DNA from: Acanthaster planci | Lineage: Eukaryota; Echinodermata; Asteroidea; Valvatida; Acanthasteridae | Direction: 5' to 3' | DNA length: 64,000 nt | Assembly: GCF_001949145.1 (NCBI RefSeq) | Contig: NW_019091406.1 | Location: forward strand, 778,685-842,684 | Part shown: positions 13,201-24,350 of the stretch, piece by piece | Layout: every line of letters starts with the position of its first letter | Numbering within the stretch: position 1 is the stretch's first letter | Position numbers and translations under genes: made by a program | Notes under the pieces: model-generated | What the model saw: the letters and a program-made list of their open reading frames with translations, nothing else | Databases searched by the model: none | What the model was told of the DNA's origin: nothing

Positions 13201-14558
13201 GTAACTCTTCATTCTAATTCCATCCGATGAAAATTAAATTGAACACACTTATAGTAGATAGCTACATGTACATGTACACCAGCTACACCAGTATATAGTG
13301 ACTAGCATACATGTTGGTATCCCGCTTGGTGACACACATACAAGGTACCGGTAACATGTACGGTAACAGACACTGTGCTCCGAAGATGTCTACAGTTACC
13401 TGGTGGTTGTTTTTTCTTTTCAGGGTCACTAGTATTGATAAAAAAACAAATTTTTTTGGACATTTTTACACGAGACACCTTACCCTCCAAAAATTCCTAC
13501 TGGTTTATACACTCAAGCCAAAGGGAACAAACATCAGAACTGAATGGAAATGCCAGTGAAAATGAAATATCTTGTTTGTTTTTCGGCACAGTACGTGATG
13601 GTATGCAACCTTTTTTCTTTTTTTAATCGAAGAAAACATTCACTGTGAGAAGCACTGAAAGAGACAGCTGTACATGCACCGTCATATGATGTAGAACCAT
13701 CACACAATTGCCTCATTCCAGGAAATGCTGTTGGAATGCACAATGAGCCACCTGTACATGTACTGGCATTTCCCTTGTATTTCTTTGGAGAATTTCACCC
13801 ATCACAAAACAAAAATGCATTTCTACAGTGATAATTAAATCCTGCAATACAGTTGTTTATTAAACTTTCCAGACGAAAACAGACCACTGATTTCATATCA
13901 ATTATCTATACAAGACAGTGTCCATGTATATACACATGTACTAAGATGTCCAGCTTGCCCGATCGCTATGCACATACAGTGGGCCTGTATGTACTGCACC
14001 TGTAGTCCTATTTGCCAGAGTGTTGTACATGTAGTTGAGACCCCTGGCGACCATCCGAAGACCCCACAAGACCAAGAAATAACCTCTGCTCTGAATTCAA
14101 GTCACAAGCTACCGGTATTCAAACGAACTGCAATATACATGCACACGTCTTTTTCATTGTTCAGCGTGTGTGACTTGTGACAGGTCTTGGGACTGCCCAT
14201 GTGAGTGGCCTTGAATCTGGCCTTGTACCTGTACTCTTGTGATGGTCTTGACTACAACAATGCACTGTTTTACAAGCACACTCCTCCTTCCAACAGTATC
14301 CAATAGCAAAGGCACTGTGGAATGATTGCCGTAAAGTCAAATGTACACGAAGGCCCACCGGCAGGTTAACTGCTATGATCCAAATTTACAAGTAAGATAG
14401 ATTGGCTGATTCCAATTCATCACCAGCATAAAAATTAAGAGTTAGAAATGGACAATTATGAAAATAAAATAACAAATGGGCATTTAAAGATTTGTAAGCA
14501 TTGTTCTTTGGTAAAATGCCGCCTAATAATCCTGGATGAGATGGTGCAAGTGAAACAG

Positions 14559-14572
14559 GTTACCATGGCAAC
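14559..14572. promoter_or_regulatory. Perfect X-box (RFX-type) motif
   Basis: GTTACCATGGCAAC matches the RFX X-box consensus GTNRCC-N(0-3)-RGYAAC with a two-base spacer. Related but imperfect sites lie at 12401-12414 (ATTGCCATAGCGAT), 12994-13007 (GTTGCCATCGCCAT), 22324-22337 (ATTGCCATGGCAAT) and 22741-22754 (GTTGTCATGGCGAT). Immediately downstream, 14610-14720 is A/T-rich with repeated TAAT cores. A regulatory role is inference from motif only. Confidence 0.3.
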
Positions 14573-14609
14573 CAACGCCAATTTAAGCAGATGAGGCCAG
14601 TGAGGCTAA

Positions 14610-14720
14610 CTTTTTTCCTTTGTTCTCACCGAATAATTAATGGAAAAATTTAATATGCAGCCATTTGAATAATTGAGATGTCAATAATTAATTCAAGTGA
14701 TTATCTTTAGCAACATGCGC
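14610..14720. promoter_or_regulatory. TAAT-rich island, candidate enhancer
   Basis: The segment carries several homeodomain-type cores (gaataattaatgg, atttaatatgcag, gaataattgag, caataattaattc) within about 110 bp, next to the perfect X-box at 14559. It lacks the TACATGTA repeats of its surroundings. Spaced TAAT cores are common in developmental enhancers. Nothing here proves function, and base composition alone could produce some of the motifs. Confidence 0.2.
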
Positions 14721-16384
14721 ATATTTTGGGAAGGATTTCAGTTTCATTGTGCCATAAATGAACGGCGTACAAGAAAGGAATGGTCCAACATCAGAAATGT
14801 AACGGCCAAAACACAAACATCCAAATCAGTCTTTGTTCTGCAAGTACAAGTACATCTCTCCTATACAGGCACATGTGCGTAGATCCTTTTTTTCCCTTCA
14901 CACACGTGTACCTCCACAATGGAGCAGACATGACAAATGTCAACTGTGCACTGTGCACCCCTCTCTTCCGAATGGACCGAGCCAATTAATTTATCTGCCA
15001 GAGCCCAAGGCCCAGGATGGATAATTTACATATGAATTGCAAGCATGTCATCCGGAGCAGTACGGCCCTCCACTCTAGCTGCTGGTCTGCGTGTATGCAT
15101 GTGGTGTGGCGTGCATTATGAATAGAAATGCGATTGCCTGCAGCAATGTATGAGCGCTGCGCAACATCAATATTAACAACACTAAAAAATTCACTGAGAC
15201 ATCAAGTGCTTGGCACTGAGAGGACCAAAACATCATTTTTCCTTTTAATACACGTACTGTACATGTACCATACATGTGGGATTTGTGAACATTCAACATT
15301 TTTAACAAGAGAGATATTTTACCAGAACATCACATATTACAAAACAATTTTGCCAGTTAGGTTAAGGTGTATATTACACATAACTAAAAAAACAATGAAA
15401 TGGACAGATATTCTAGAAATTTTACGCATCTGACATTTTAATGAATAATAATATTTGAAATTATGATGTGTTGAACATGACTGCTGAAGCACAATAGAGT
15501 ACATGCATACATACATGTACGGTAATAATCAGCTGTGGGTAGCCAAGCGTGAATGTGGGCGGTGTGGAACAGTCTTTGTTTCTGGCAGTCAACTGGCATT
15601 TCAAAGGGAGAACCACTGTACATGTACACAGAAACGATCCGCCGTGGGGCTGCCATAAATATTAATTGCTTATGACTCTTAAATTAGTTTCAGCTCGGCT
15701 GGCTGGCAAGCCATACAAAGTTTGGACTTCCGAGCTGAGAGTCGAAGCCATTCAAGATGCATCCGTCAGCCTGGCCTGCTGGGAAATCATGGGTCTCTTG
15801 TTGGAAGGACATGTACATGTAACTAGTGTCTCGGTGGAGGGGGGCTGGAAACTCACTTCTGCCACTGGCATTGCAATTTGTTAAATACGTCTCAACTTGG
15901 CTGGTGGACAGTTCCAGCTGAAAAGTCAGAGAAAGCCATTTGAACATAATCTGGAGATGACCAGAAGTCAGTGAGATGTTTGAAACATATTCTGGTTTAG
16001 TTGCAGTGGTGTTGGGTTTCAAAACTAGTGTTTGACTGATTGAAAACTGCATGTACACGCAACAAAATATTCCAGAGTGGCTGCAATACATGAAAATGTC
16101 AACATGTGTACATGATATGAAATGATGATCCAATGCTCTCTCCACTTCTGTTCATTTATTATTGAATTTCAAGGCCAGCTGTGCCTCATGGCCATGATTG
16201 TTTGGAGCAGGTGTGATTTTTCCTGCGTAAGAATGCCCAACAGAGGACAGATTGTACCCTTCATCATATGCTGGGTTATGGTGGCAACACACATGCTAAA
16301 GTGTAGAATATTACGGGGACCAAAAGTGTGACGGAAACAATTTTTTGTCCCCGCAACTTGGCCCAACTTTCCTGACAAAATGAA

Positions 16385-16870
16385 TAGGGCTGAGTCAATT
16401 CGAATAATTCGCTATTTGAATATTTGACCTTCAATTTGATCGAATATCCAAATATTCCGTCGTACTGACCAGCAGATTTTTGCTGAACAAACCATACAAA
16501 ATCAGTTGCAATAACGCACACAATTGTACATGATAATCACTGTAATAGCTTCTCACTTCTAGGACTATATCAAGCCACGATTTAGCAAGATCTAAAAGAT
16601 GAACAATACTTCTTCCCCATTGAAATTTTCTATTCCTTTTACATGTAAATTGTTTCATAAAAAATTTACTTTCTGAATTGTAAGATTTCTGTCACTTTGA
16701 ATCTGCTTGAAACAAGCCTCCATAGTGCAACTTTCTCACTTAAAACAAAAGAAAATTCTCCCTTACTTTTAATGAATTTGCATTTGAAGATATTCAAATT
16801 CCGAAAATAATATTCGAATATTTGATAATCAGTTAAATATTTGGATATTCGGATAATCAGCACAGCCCTA
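16385..16870. mobile_element. hAT-type MITE copy 1 with intact 8-bp target duplication
   Basis: The element starts TAGGGCTGAGTCAATTCGAA and ends with the near inverse, TCAGCACAGCCCTA. The 8-bp sequence AAAATGAA flanks it exactly on both sides (16377-16384 and 16871-16878). Eight-base duplications and TAGGGCTG-type ends are hallmarks of hAT transposons. The 486-bp interior is A/T-rich with gaatattc repeats and has no transposase frame. A second copy lies inverted at 18537-18991. Confidence 0.85.
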
Positions 16871-18536
16871 AAAATGAATTATCCCTTTAACCTGGTGAAG
16901 GCCTACTGGTACCCACATGTACATGTACATGTACATGTATAGTCACGAATAGGCTCTTGTGCCACAATAGCAAACAGTCTGACAAGTGAGGACTCAGATG
17001 AACTGCTTTTGATGTCGTCTATTAGAGGTTTTCAGAACGTCCTCCAATTGAACTAGAAGTACCGATACATATCGTGAACCACATGACGTACCGGTAAAGC
17101 CTTGATTCCCTGTCTCAGAGGTTGAAAACTGTTAAACTGTGTATGGTGCAATATACATGTACCGGTACATGTACGTGTACCAGTAATAAAGCAGGATACA
17201 TGTAGTGCACCTGTGCATGTATGCAGCAAGGAATACCCCTTGAATGCAGTGGCCCTTCAATCGCAGGCATACAATAATACGCTTCTTGAAAGCAATATAG
17301 CACAGGGCATGATCTCCACCACTGTCACAACTGACATTTCTGTAAGGAGGCTCCTTCGTAACACATCAGCCCATGTACATGTACATATGATATACTGGGT
17401 ACATCAATGACAAGAAAATGCTTTCAACAGTCACCAGCTTTTCACTTCATACTGTTCTACTGATAATGTAGCAAATTAAGGTACAATTACGGTAACAATA
17501 GGGGAAACTGGTTTTAGTTTTAGTAAAAAAAAAAGACTGCTTCATTTTTGACAGTTTCTAAGCTCGTAAATGTACACGATCAGCGTTAATAATTTTGGGT
17601 TTCAAAAGGACAACAAACCTTGGTTCAACAGTGATTTGAGACGCTGTAAAAATATTTTTAATAAGAAACTAATTTCAGTCAGTATTTTATATTAAGCCAA
17701 TCAGTTTTCATCCACACAAGTAGCATATTCCTAACCTTTCCTGCAGTTTTATACATGCGTATGCACATGTATAAAATGTGACACGATTCTGAGTACCATA
17801 TCATGCCTGTGGCAATGAACAGCCAGATTGGAAAGCCCAAGAAACTACAGGCCTTTGTATTCAGCAGCTTTTTGTTGGAGGAAAGCCCGAGAAACAAGGC
17901 TTTTGATTGGCCAGCTTTCGTCCTCAGCTGGGCCCAGCTGTCAGGTGGAGAAAAGCTTCCTTGATTGCTCCCTGTCAACCGCAGCAATGCCTGAACTCCA
18001 TCAGGCCAAGACGATTTAATGGGGCATGTCTGCTGAACAGTGTGCGGCATGGAGGGAGGGGGGGCATGTTAGTACACAGACAAAGGACGGCTTCAGCCAT
18101 GTCTTCACTGGACATTCTTGATGGCCCCGTAAACGGTTAAAAAGCACTGTGGTGGGTTTTGTTTGGAGGCTTTCAAGGAATGGTGGCCCTGTGGAATTTT
18201 GTATCTTGACAAAACCACGAATAGTCACTGTGGACAATACAATGTACACACGTATGTACATACATACTCACATATGTATGAATAGTAAACACAATTTTTA
18301 TCATCATCAAAAAGGGCCGCTGTAAATGACCAGTGATGCGATTATACATACTCACTGCAATAGTCTTTACACTCTACGTGTTTTAACTTTAATAGCTGAC
18401 ACTGTAAAGCAGAGGAACCATACGTGATACTGCCAGCAGTATTCTGTGGAATCCATACAATGAACAACAGAGGGAGATGTTTTAATAGAAAGGAACATTC
18501 TAATTATTCTTTCCCAGTCAGATTGGTACATAAACT

Positions 18537-18991
18537 TAGGGCTGTGCCGAATATTCGAATACTATTTTCTGAATTTGAATATTCGAATGCAAAATTCATG
18601 AAAAGGAAGGGAACATTTTCTTTTGTTTTAAATGAGAAATATTGAAATGCGGACGCTTGTTTCAAGCAGATTGAAATGAAAATGGACAGAAATCTTTCAC
18701 CGATTCAAAATAGTACATTATTCATTAAACAATTTAAAAGAAAAGAAATTTTCAACTGGGCAAGAAGTATTGTTCATCTCTTAAATCTTGCTAAATCGTG
18801 GCTGGAGATACTGCTTGATGCAAGAAGCTATTAAATTGATTATAAAGTACAATAATGTGCATTGTTGCAACTGATTTTGTATGATTTGTTCATCAACAAT
18901 CTGCCGGTCGGTACGAACGAATATTCAGATATTTGATCGAATTGAAGGTCAAATATTCAAATAGTAAATTATTCGAATTGACTCAGCCCCA
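18537..18991. mobile_element. hAT-type MITE copy 2, inverted relative to copy 1
   Basis: Starts TAGGGCTGTGCCGAATATTC and ends CGAATTGACTCAGCCCCA, so it reads as the reverse complement of the element at 16385-16870. Shared interior segments include cttgtttcaagcagatt, cttgctaaatcgtggct and caactgattttgtatg (in inverse). Flanks CATAAACT and CTCAAACT agree at 6 of 8 bases, consistent with a decayed target duplication. It is 455 bp and non-coding. Confidence 0.82.
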
Positions 18992-21854
18992 CTCAAACTA
19001 CCGAGCAGTCTTCACGCCCTCTGGAAGTATGCCACAAATTGCCCCTTTAATTTAAAGCTGCCTTAGAGCCTCCCTTCTACTGCCAAACCTTCTCCTGGTT
19101 CATGTAATAAAGCAATAGAGGTGGTGGGGGCCAGGAAGAAACAAAGCGTTGTTTGTGGAATTATGGAGTCCAAATCTTGGAATGAAAAAAGTTTTTTTAA
19201 GGACACAGCAGCAGCTGATTAACTTGAACAATTCTCAGCTGTATCAGTGTGTGATTCATTTTCTCGACAGTGGGAGTCTTTGAGATGTTTGATGGGCTAC
19301 AAACATATGGTGCTGGTCCTTTTGTATTAGTTATATGAGCGGGCGCGCATTGTTCTGAGCATGCGTTTATAGTTCTGAGCACGAGAATTACCAGGTACAT
19401 GTACATGTAGTACACTGCCTGCTGTCACCAGCATCTCAAAGTCTCCCGTTTGGGACTGATTTTCTGTACCCATAGGCGGCATTTTGATCATTTCAGTCAG
19501 TAACAATAAGGTCTGAGCTGAGCATACATACATGTACATGACAGTAAACAAGACTTTCCAGTTGCTGGACTTGGCAGGAAGTCTGCGGGAACGAGGAGAA
19601 ATCCAAGACACAGACAGGGAGAGGACACGCACAAGTAATCGAAGGAGCTCAGGCATGCTCACTGCTCCCTCGTCTGCTCCAACAACACCTACATAATTCA
19701 TTCACCCGGAATATATATCCGTTGACATTTGTCCTATGCCATTAATAATACATCCAGTGTACGTACGGTGGGCCAAAATAAAAACAGGAAACATTGGAGT
19801 ACATGGTATGGGATACACAGGTAGAACACGCAGACAGATGCAAGTTTTCTGGGTGGAGCGACTGTTGTCTTCACGCCTCGGTGTTCCTAGATGAAAGATG
19901 TGGAATTTGGTTATCTTAATTATGCGATGAAGAAAGATACTGTACAAATTTATACATGCGGCACATCCAAGTGCAAGTGCATGCTGTACATGTGTGTTTA
20001 ATGTCGTTCACGTACAACTGCGCATGTGTACATGTACATGTGTACAAATACATGTACTTGAACAATGTACGTCATATGCCCAAGCATAAATTGACTCCTC
20101 AGCACAACTCACCAATATCCCAAATGTATACATGTATGCGCATTGACAACTACATGAACATGTACATGTACCTAACAAGGTCCATTCAAAGGAAACACCA
20201 TTTTTACCAAGTCTTTTCAATTTTTTCTTTTCGTTTTGCTTTTTGTTTTTGGAAAACAACAACAACAAAAGCAAGTAGGCGTAGGTGGCATACCGGTACC
20301 TGTAGACCTGGCCAGATGACAGGACATTTCATTAAAAGTGTGCAATTTCACATGCAATAAAAATGCCATCTGGGCAAGTAAACTTAGTTGTAAATGCGAC
20401 CTTGACCGAGAGCTATTCTAAATAATCAATTCTGATGAAGGCTTTGACACATTTGGCGCCAGTCTGTCAGCTACGTGTATGGTAGATGTGGGATCAACTG
20501 TACTTTTCACACAACGTACACAGCCTTATTTACATGTTACGATGACTTGCCACCTCCTTTTCTACTGGCAGCAGTGGGAGAAAATTGACCAATTTGGATT
20601 TCCACTTTCAGACACCAAAGCCAGATGTCATTCAAGGGAGAACAGGAGCGCTTCCATAGCTTCATGCACAACATACCTTACTATACTGATCACTTTTCCA
20701 CACTGTCTTAGGGTACATGTACGTCCCACTTTACTGTTGGTTTTCACTTCCCAAGTTAAACAGCTTGTTTGGATGATAGTAGTGGCCAATATTTCTTCAA
20801 ACAAATTGTCAAGTGATTTTGAAAGAATGGTTTTTGTACTGTTCTTTTGTTTTTTTTAAGACAAAGAGTGCACTGTATGGCAACATCAAATAGTGGCCCC
20901 GTGCACACCCTGATGACTTAAAGTACCGGTATTTTCTAAGAATTGAAAAAACTACGAGTTTCTTTTCACTTCCAATGAAAGCAAGTGTTTACCAGTAGAT
21001 CTTGTTTGTGTTGATGAAACACATGGGTTACAACCACCAACACAACACTCGGTCCGGGTTTTATGTCCGCAGGCAACAAATCTCCTTAGGTACATGTACC
21101 GGGTACAACATCAGAGAGATGAGATCCCTCCTGAATAATGCAACAAAATGGCATTAAATTCCAGCCTACAATACGATGACACGGCTGAAATCCAACAAAG
21201 TAGTACCGGTAGTTGTTTTACAACCGTTGCATTGCGATGGATGGTTGTAAGACTACATTTATCCATCAGTTGCAGACAGACACACAACTCCAGACTTGGA
21301 AAACCCCCTGCTGGATCGAATAGGCAGCATGAATATGCATTAACCTAATTTACATGTACATATATTTACATACAAATACACTTCCACCAGGATTTATCAA
21401 CTCTTTCATCCCCTGTTGCTTTTTCATGGAATCTACAGTTGTGAGTCAGCAAGGAGGTTATGATAAATGGGAAATGAACTTTGCATGTTAATGCATCAGT
21501 TAGGGTTAGGGAAAAGAGCACCAATGATGCAGCTGCAACAATTATTCAAAGTTGGCGATGTTGACTTTCTTTTTTGAAAAACCAATAACAATTTTGTTAT
21601 ATCACAAATATTGAAATTTGTCAACTGTGTGTGTTCTTGTGTTTACATTGTACATGTTCCACACGCTCCCATTTGAGAAATCCACAGGACGCCACCAAAA
21701 CGGTTCTGAAAAGCAAACGGTTATCTACATAAAGGCAAAAAGACCGTCGTGAGCACAGCACATAGTATGCTACCATATCCCTGTCCACGTACCGGTAGCA
21801 TTGACCGAATTGAACATTAACTGACTTCAATCAATAACCCAAAACGCCTCTTGT

Positions 21855-22032
21855 GGGTCATTCTATAAATTTGGGGTCTGGGTTTCTCATGTCCCACTCC
21901 TCTCCTGTAAATTATTCTTTAAGTTTAGAACACGTCCATTCTGTATCCAAGTGTGATTAAGTAGCGTAAATTACCTGCCCAACAAATAAATACTGTGTGC
22001 ATGCAGTTTGAAGCCGATTTACGGAATGACCC
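21855..22032. mobile_element. MITE with GGGTCATTC terminal inverted repeats, short copy
   Basis: Begins GGGTCATTCTATAAAT and ends TTACGGAATGACCC, an inverted pair. The interior includes gtaaattacctgcccaacaaata and cagtttgaa, which recur at 24240-24290 and, inverted, around 28790-28820. The length is 178 bp and it is non-coding. The superfamily is not identified. Confidence 0.55.
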
Positions 22033-23320
22033 ATTCATCAAATTAAAATATCAAATCTACGTTACACATGAACATGCACCTTGCAATTGTAGTATCAATC
22101 CACATGTAAAATGTAATTTTAAACAAGCAGGCAAAACGAGAAACCTTGAGAAAGATACATGTACATGTAGGGTATCAGCAGAATTAGTGACAAGGCAATG
22201 GAGACGATCAACCTCAACTGTGATTGATCCAGCCTTTTGATTCATGACCGGACCGCACCGCCCGTGGGACCCTTGGGGGAGAGAGAGAAGAGGAGCGTCA
22301 AGGCAAGCGAGTGTGTGGATGCGATTGCCATGGCAATGGGCCCGGGCTAATTAATGCACCTCATAAATTGGCTCGGAACAGACCTGACCTTTTACAAAGG
22401 AGGTGAGTCCAGTTGATGACATCCATTCTTCAAGTGTCTCTCTGGCTGGACAAATGAGACCAGACACTTTGAAATTTGAAAGCTCTTAATCAAACAACAT
22501 GTACATGAACAGAGATCTATTGTACAGTGCACCACAGAGGAGGTTTCCCTGACAAAATGGAAAAGATGTCTAATTATTCATCCAATCCCATATTCCCTCT
22601 CAACGTCTCTGTTTTGCTCACAGGAACAGCTGCCATTTAAACAGCCTATCTCTGTGAAATGGAGCCCCAGAATGGTTTGGTTGTCACAGAAATTACTTTT
22701 TGGAACACACATGTTGGCGGGGAGAAGACGGAAGATGCAGGTTGTCATGGCGATGGAAACGAAAAAAAAATGCAATCTCCCAATGTCGGATGATGCAAGG
22801 TTAATTCTCTTCGGCAACTTCAAGGCCTGCATCCGGATCTCAATTTTTTCTTTCCTGTTTAAGTTAATCTGATTTTGAGAAAAGTCGAGAGAACCTGATG
22901 TACCGATACAAAGCGGACAATAGCAGAAGAAGGACACTGGATGAAAAGAGAAACTATTATTATGGCCATGAAACCTGGGGGCAAATGAAAGGACTGAGAA
23001 TTCTGTAAAGCAAGGCCTCAGACAGAGGGTCTGCCAAGCTCCTCTGTAATGAGGTTATGTCACCATGGATTTGTCTGACAGTAAATATAACTTGAAGAAC
23101 CACATACAAGTAGGGCTGTGTGGAATAGCTGGCATGTCTGCAGGGTTGAAAATTCTACATGTGTATTTCAAATAACAGGTGCATGTGCCGGGGCATATGT
23201 GTCATGTACATGTACAATTGCTTTTCATGACAAATATCGTCTTTGTGGACCAAATTGTTAACTTCTTGGGATAAAGATTCATTTAAATGTAAACGTAGAT
23301 TTGTTTATCACATGTAGTTT

Positions 23321-23540
23321 TTGGTGTGCTGTGGTCTAATGGTTTCAGCATACAACTCACAAGCGATGCTACATGTAGTTCGCGGATTTGACCCCCGTGA
23401 GGGTACTGCATTTGTGTTCTGGGTCAAGACACGGCATACTTGTACTGGTAGGCCTACTACCGTACACGGGGGAGGCTTCACAGAGAACAAGATGTACAGT
23501 ACACCCAGAGTATGCGCCATCTCTTTTCAGTCCTGAAGCC
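23321..23540 (+). mobile_element. tRNA-derived SINE-like sequence
   Basis: A box-A-like TGGTCTAATGG (23332-23342) is followed about 40 bp later by a box-B-like GGATTTGACCC (23384-23394), the layout of an RNA polymerase III promoter in a tRNA head. Next comes gtgttctgggtcaagacac, resembling the conserved region after the tRNA head in many animal SINEs. The head does not fold as an intact tRNA: a 5-bp stem (AGCAT/ATGCT) encloses a 14-base loop. I therefore call a SINE, not a tRNA gene. The right edge is uncertain. Confidence 0.45.
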
Positions 23541-23829
23541 GAATATAACAAAGACCATCGTCTTAGGACTCCTCTAAGAACCCTTCTTCTCCTGGGCTCA
23601 GGGTGGCAAACTGCAATGCAGATGAACTATCACTGTGAAATGAACACTGAATCGCAAGCCTTTAGGTTTTATCACGGCAGTTACCAGCATTAAAGGCCGT
23701 TCTCATAACTGCTAGAGAATTTCTGGAGACAGTGGCTAGACTCTCCCGAAATTCAAGGCCACGAAACAAGTCGACCATCTTCCCAGAGCAAGCCTAATGG
23801 TATACAAACATGTTTGCATGAAAGAGGTG

Positions 23830-23927
23830 TTGCATGGCGGCCATCTTGCAGGGCAGTTCTTTTGTTCTACAAAGAAACCTGCTTTGTGCAAACAAAAGCA
23901 CTGACGTGCAAGATGGCAGCCATGCAA
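23830..23927. repeat. ~98-bp near-palindromic repeat, copy 1
   Basis: Left arm TTGCATGGCGGCCATCTTGC and right arm GCAAGATGGCAGCCATGCAA are inverse at about 18 of 20 bases. The interior shares gggcagttct, ttgtt, aaagaaacct, gtgca and aaaagcactg with a second copy at 48936-49030 in VPS41 intron 15. It could form a long hairpin. Probably a fold-back MITE; no target duplication could be identified. Confidence 0.55.
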
Positions 23928-24139
23928 ACCGTATATGGTTGTGTAATATAACAAGAAATGAGCCATGGGCATTGCTAGTATTTTTTTTTGGTGGGGAGGG
24001 GGATTTTATCAACTGAAGGAAAGGGATAAACACTCATCAGCAGAAGTAGTGGAAATAGGTCAATTCAGAGGTACATGTATTTTCAAGTTAATTGGCTGAC
24101 TTTTGACCTTAACAGACCTGAACATTCCAACTTTAATAT

Positions 24140-24350
24140 AATTTCACATTCCAGAAAAGGGGGGGGGTCCTTTTCCCGTGTCCCTGTCACATCTGACATA
24201 TATGACTTGTAAGTTCAGATCACGTTTTCTAACAGTGATGAATTAATGCAAATTACCTGCCAAACAAATAGCAATAGTTTGAAATCAATTCCAGTGATAC
24301 TTCCATGTCAAATAACAAAGGTCAGATGTAACAGGGACACAAAAATGTCA
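24140..24350. repeat. Fragment related to the GGGTCATTC family
   Basis: Shares gtaagttcag, atcacgtttt, gatgaattaatgcaaattacctgccaaacaa and agtttgaaat with the elements at 21855-22032 and, in inverse, 28679-28927. It also has paired cgtgtccctgtcacatctgac and gtcagatgtaacagggacac, which give it an internal inverted repeat. Outer GGGTCATTC ends are not clear, so boundaries are approximate. Confidence 0.45.

Noticed and set aside
15690-16145. 151-codon minus-strand open frame
   Set aside because: No domain, no splice partners, and interrupted in composition by TACATGTA repeats. Consistent with chance.
23326-23400. Possible intact tRNA gene
   Set aside because: Box-like motifs are present, but there is no cloverleaf: the anticodon arm would need a 14-base loop and the acceptor stem does not pair. 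Treated as a SINE.
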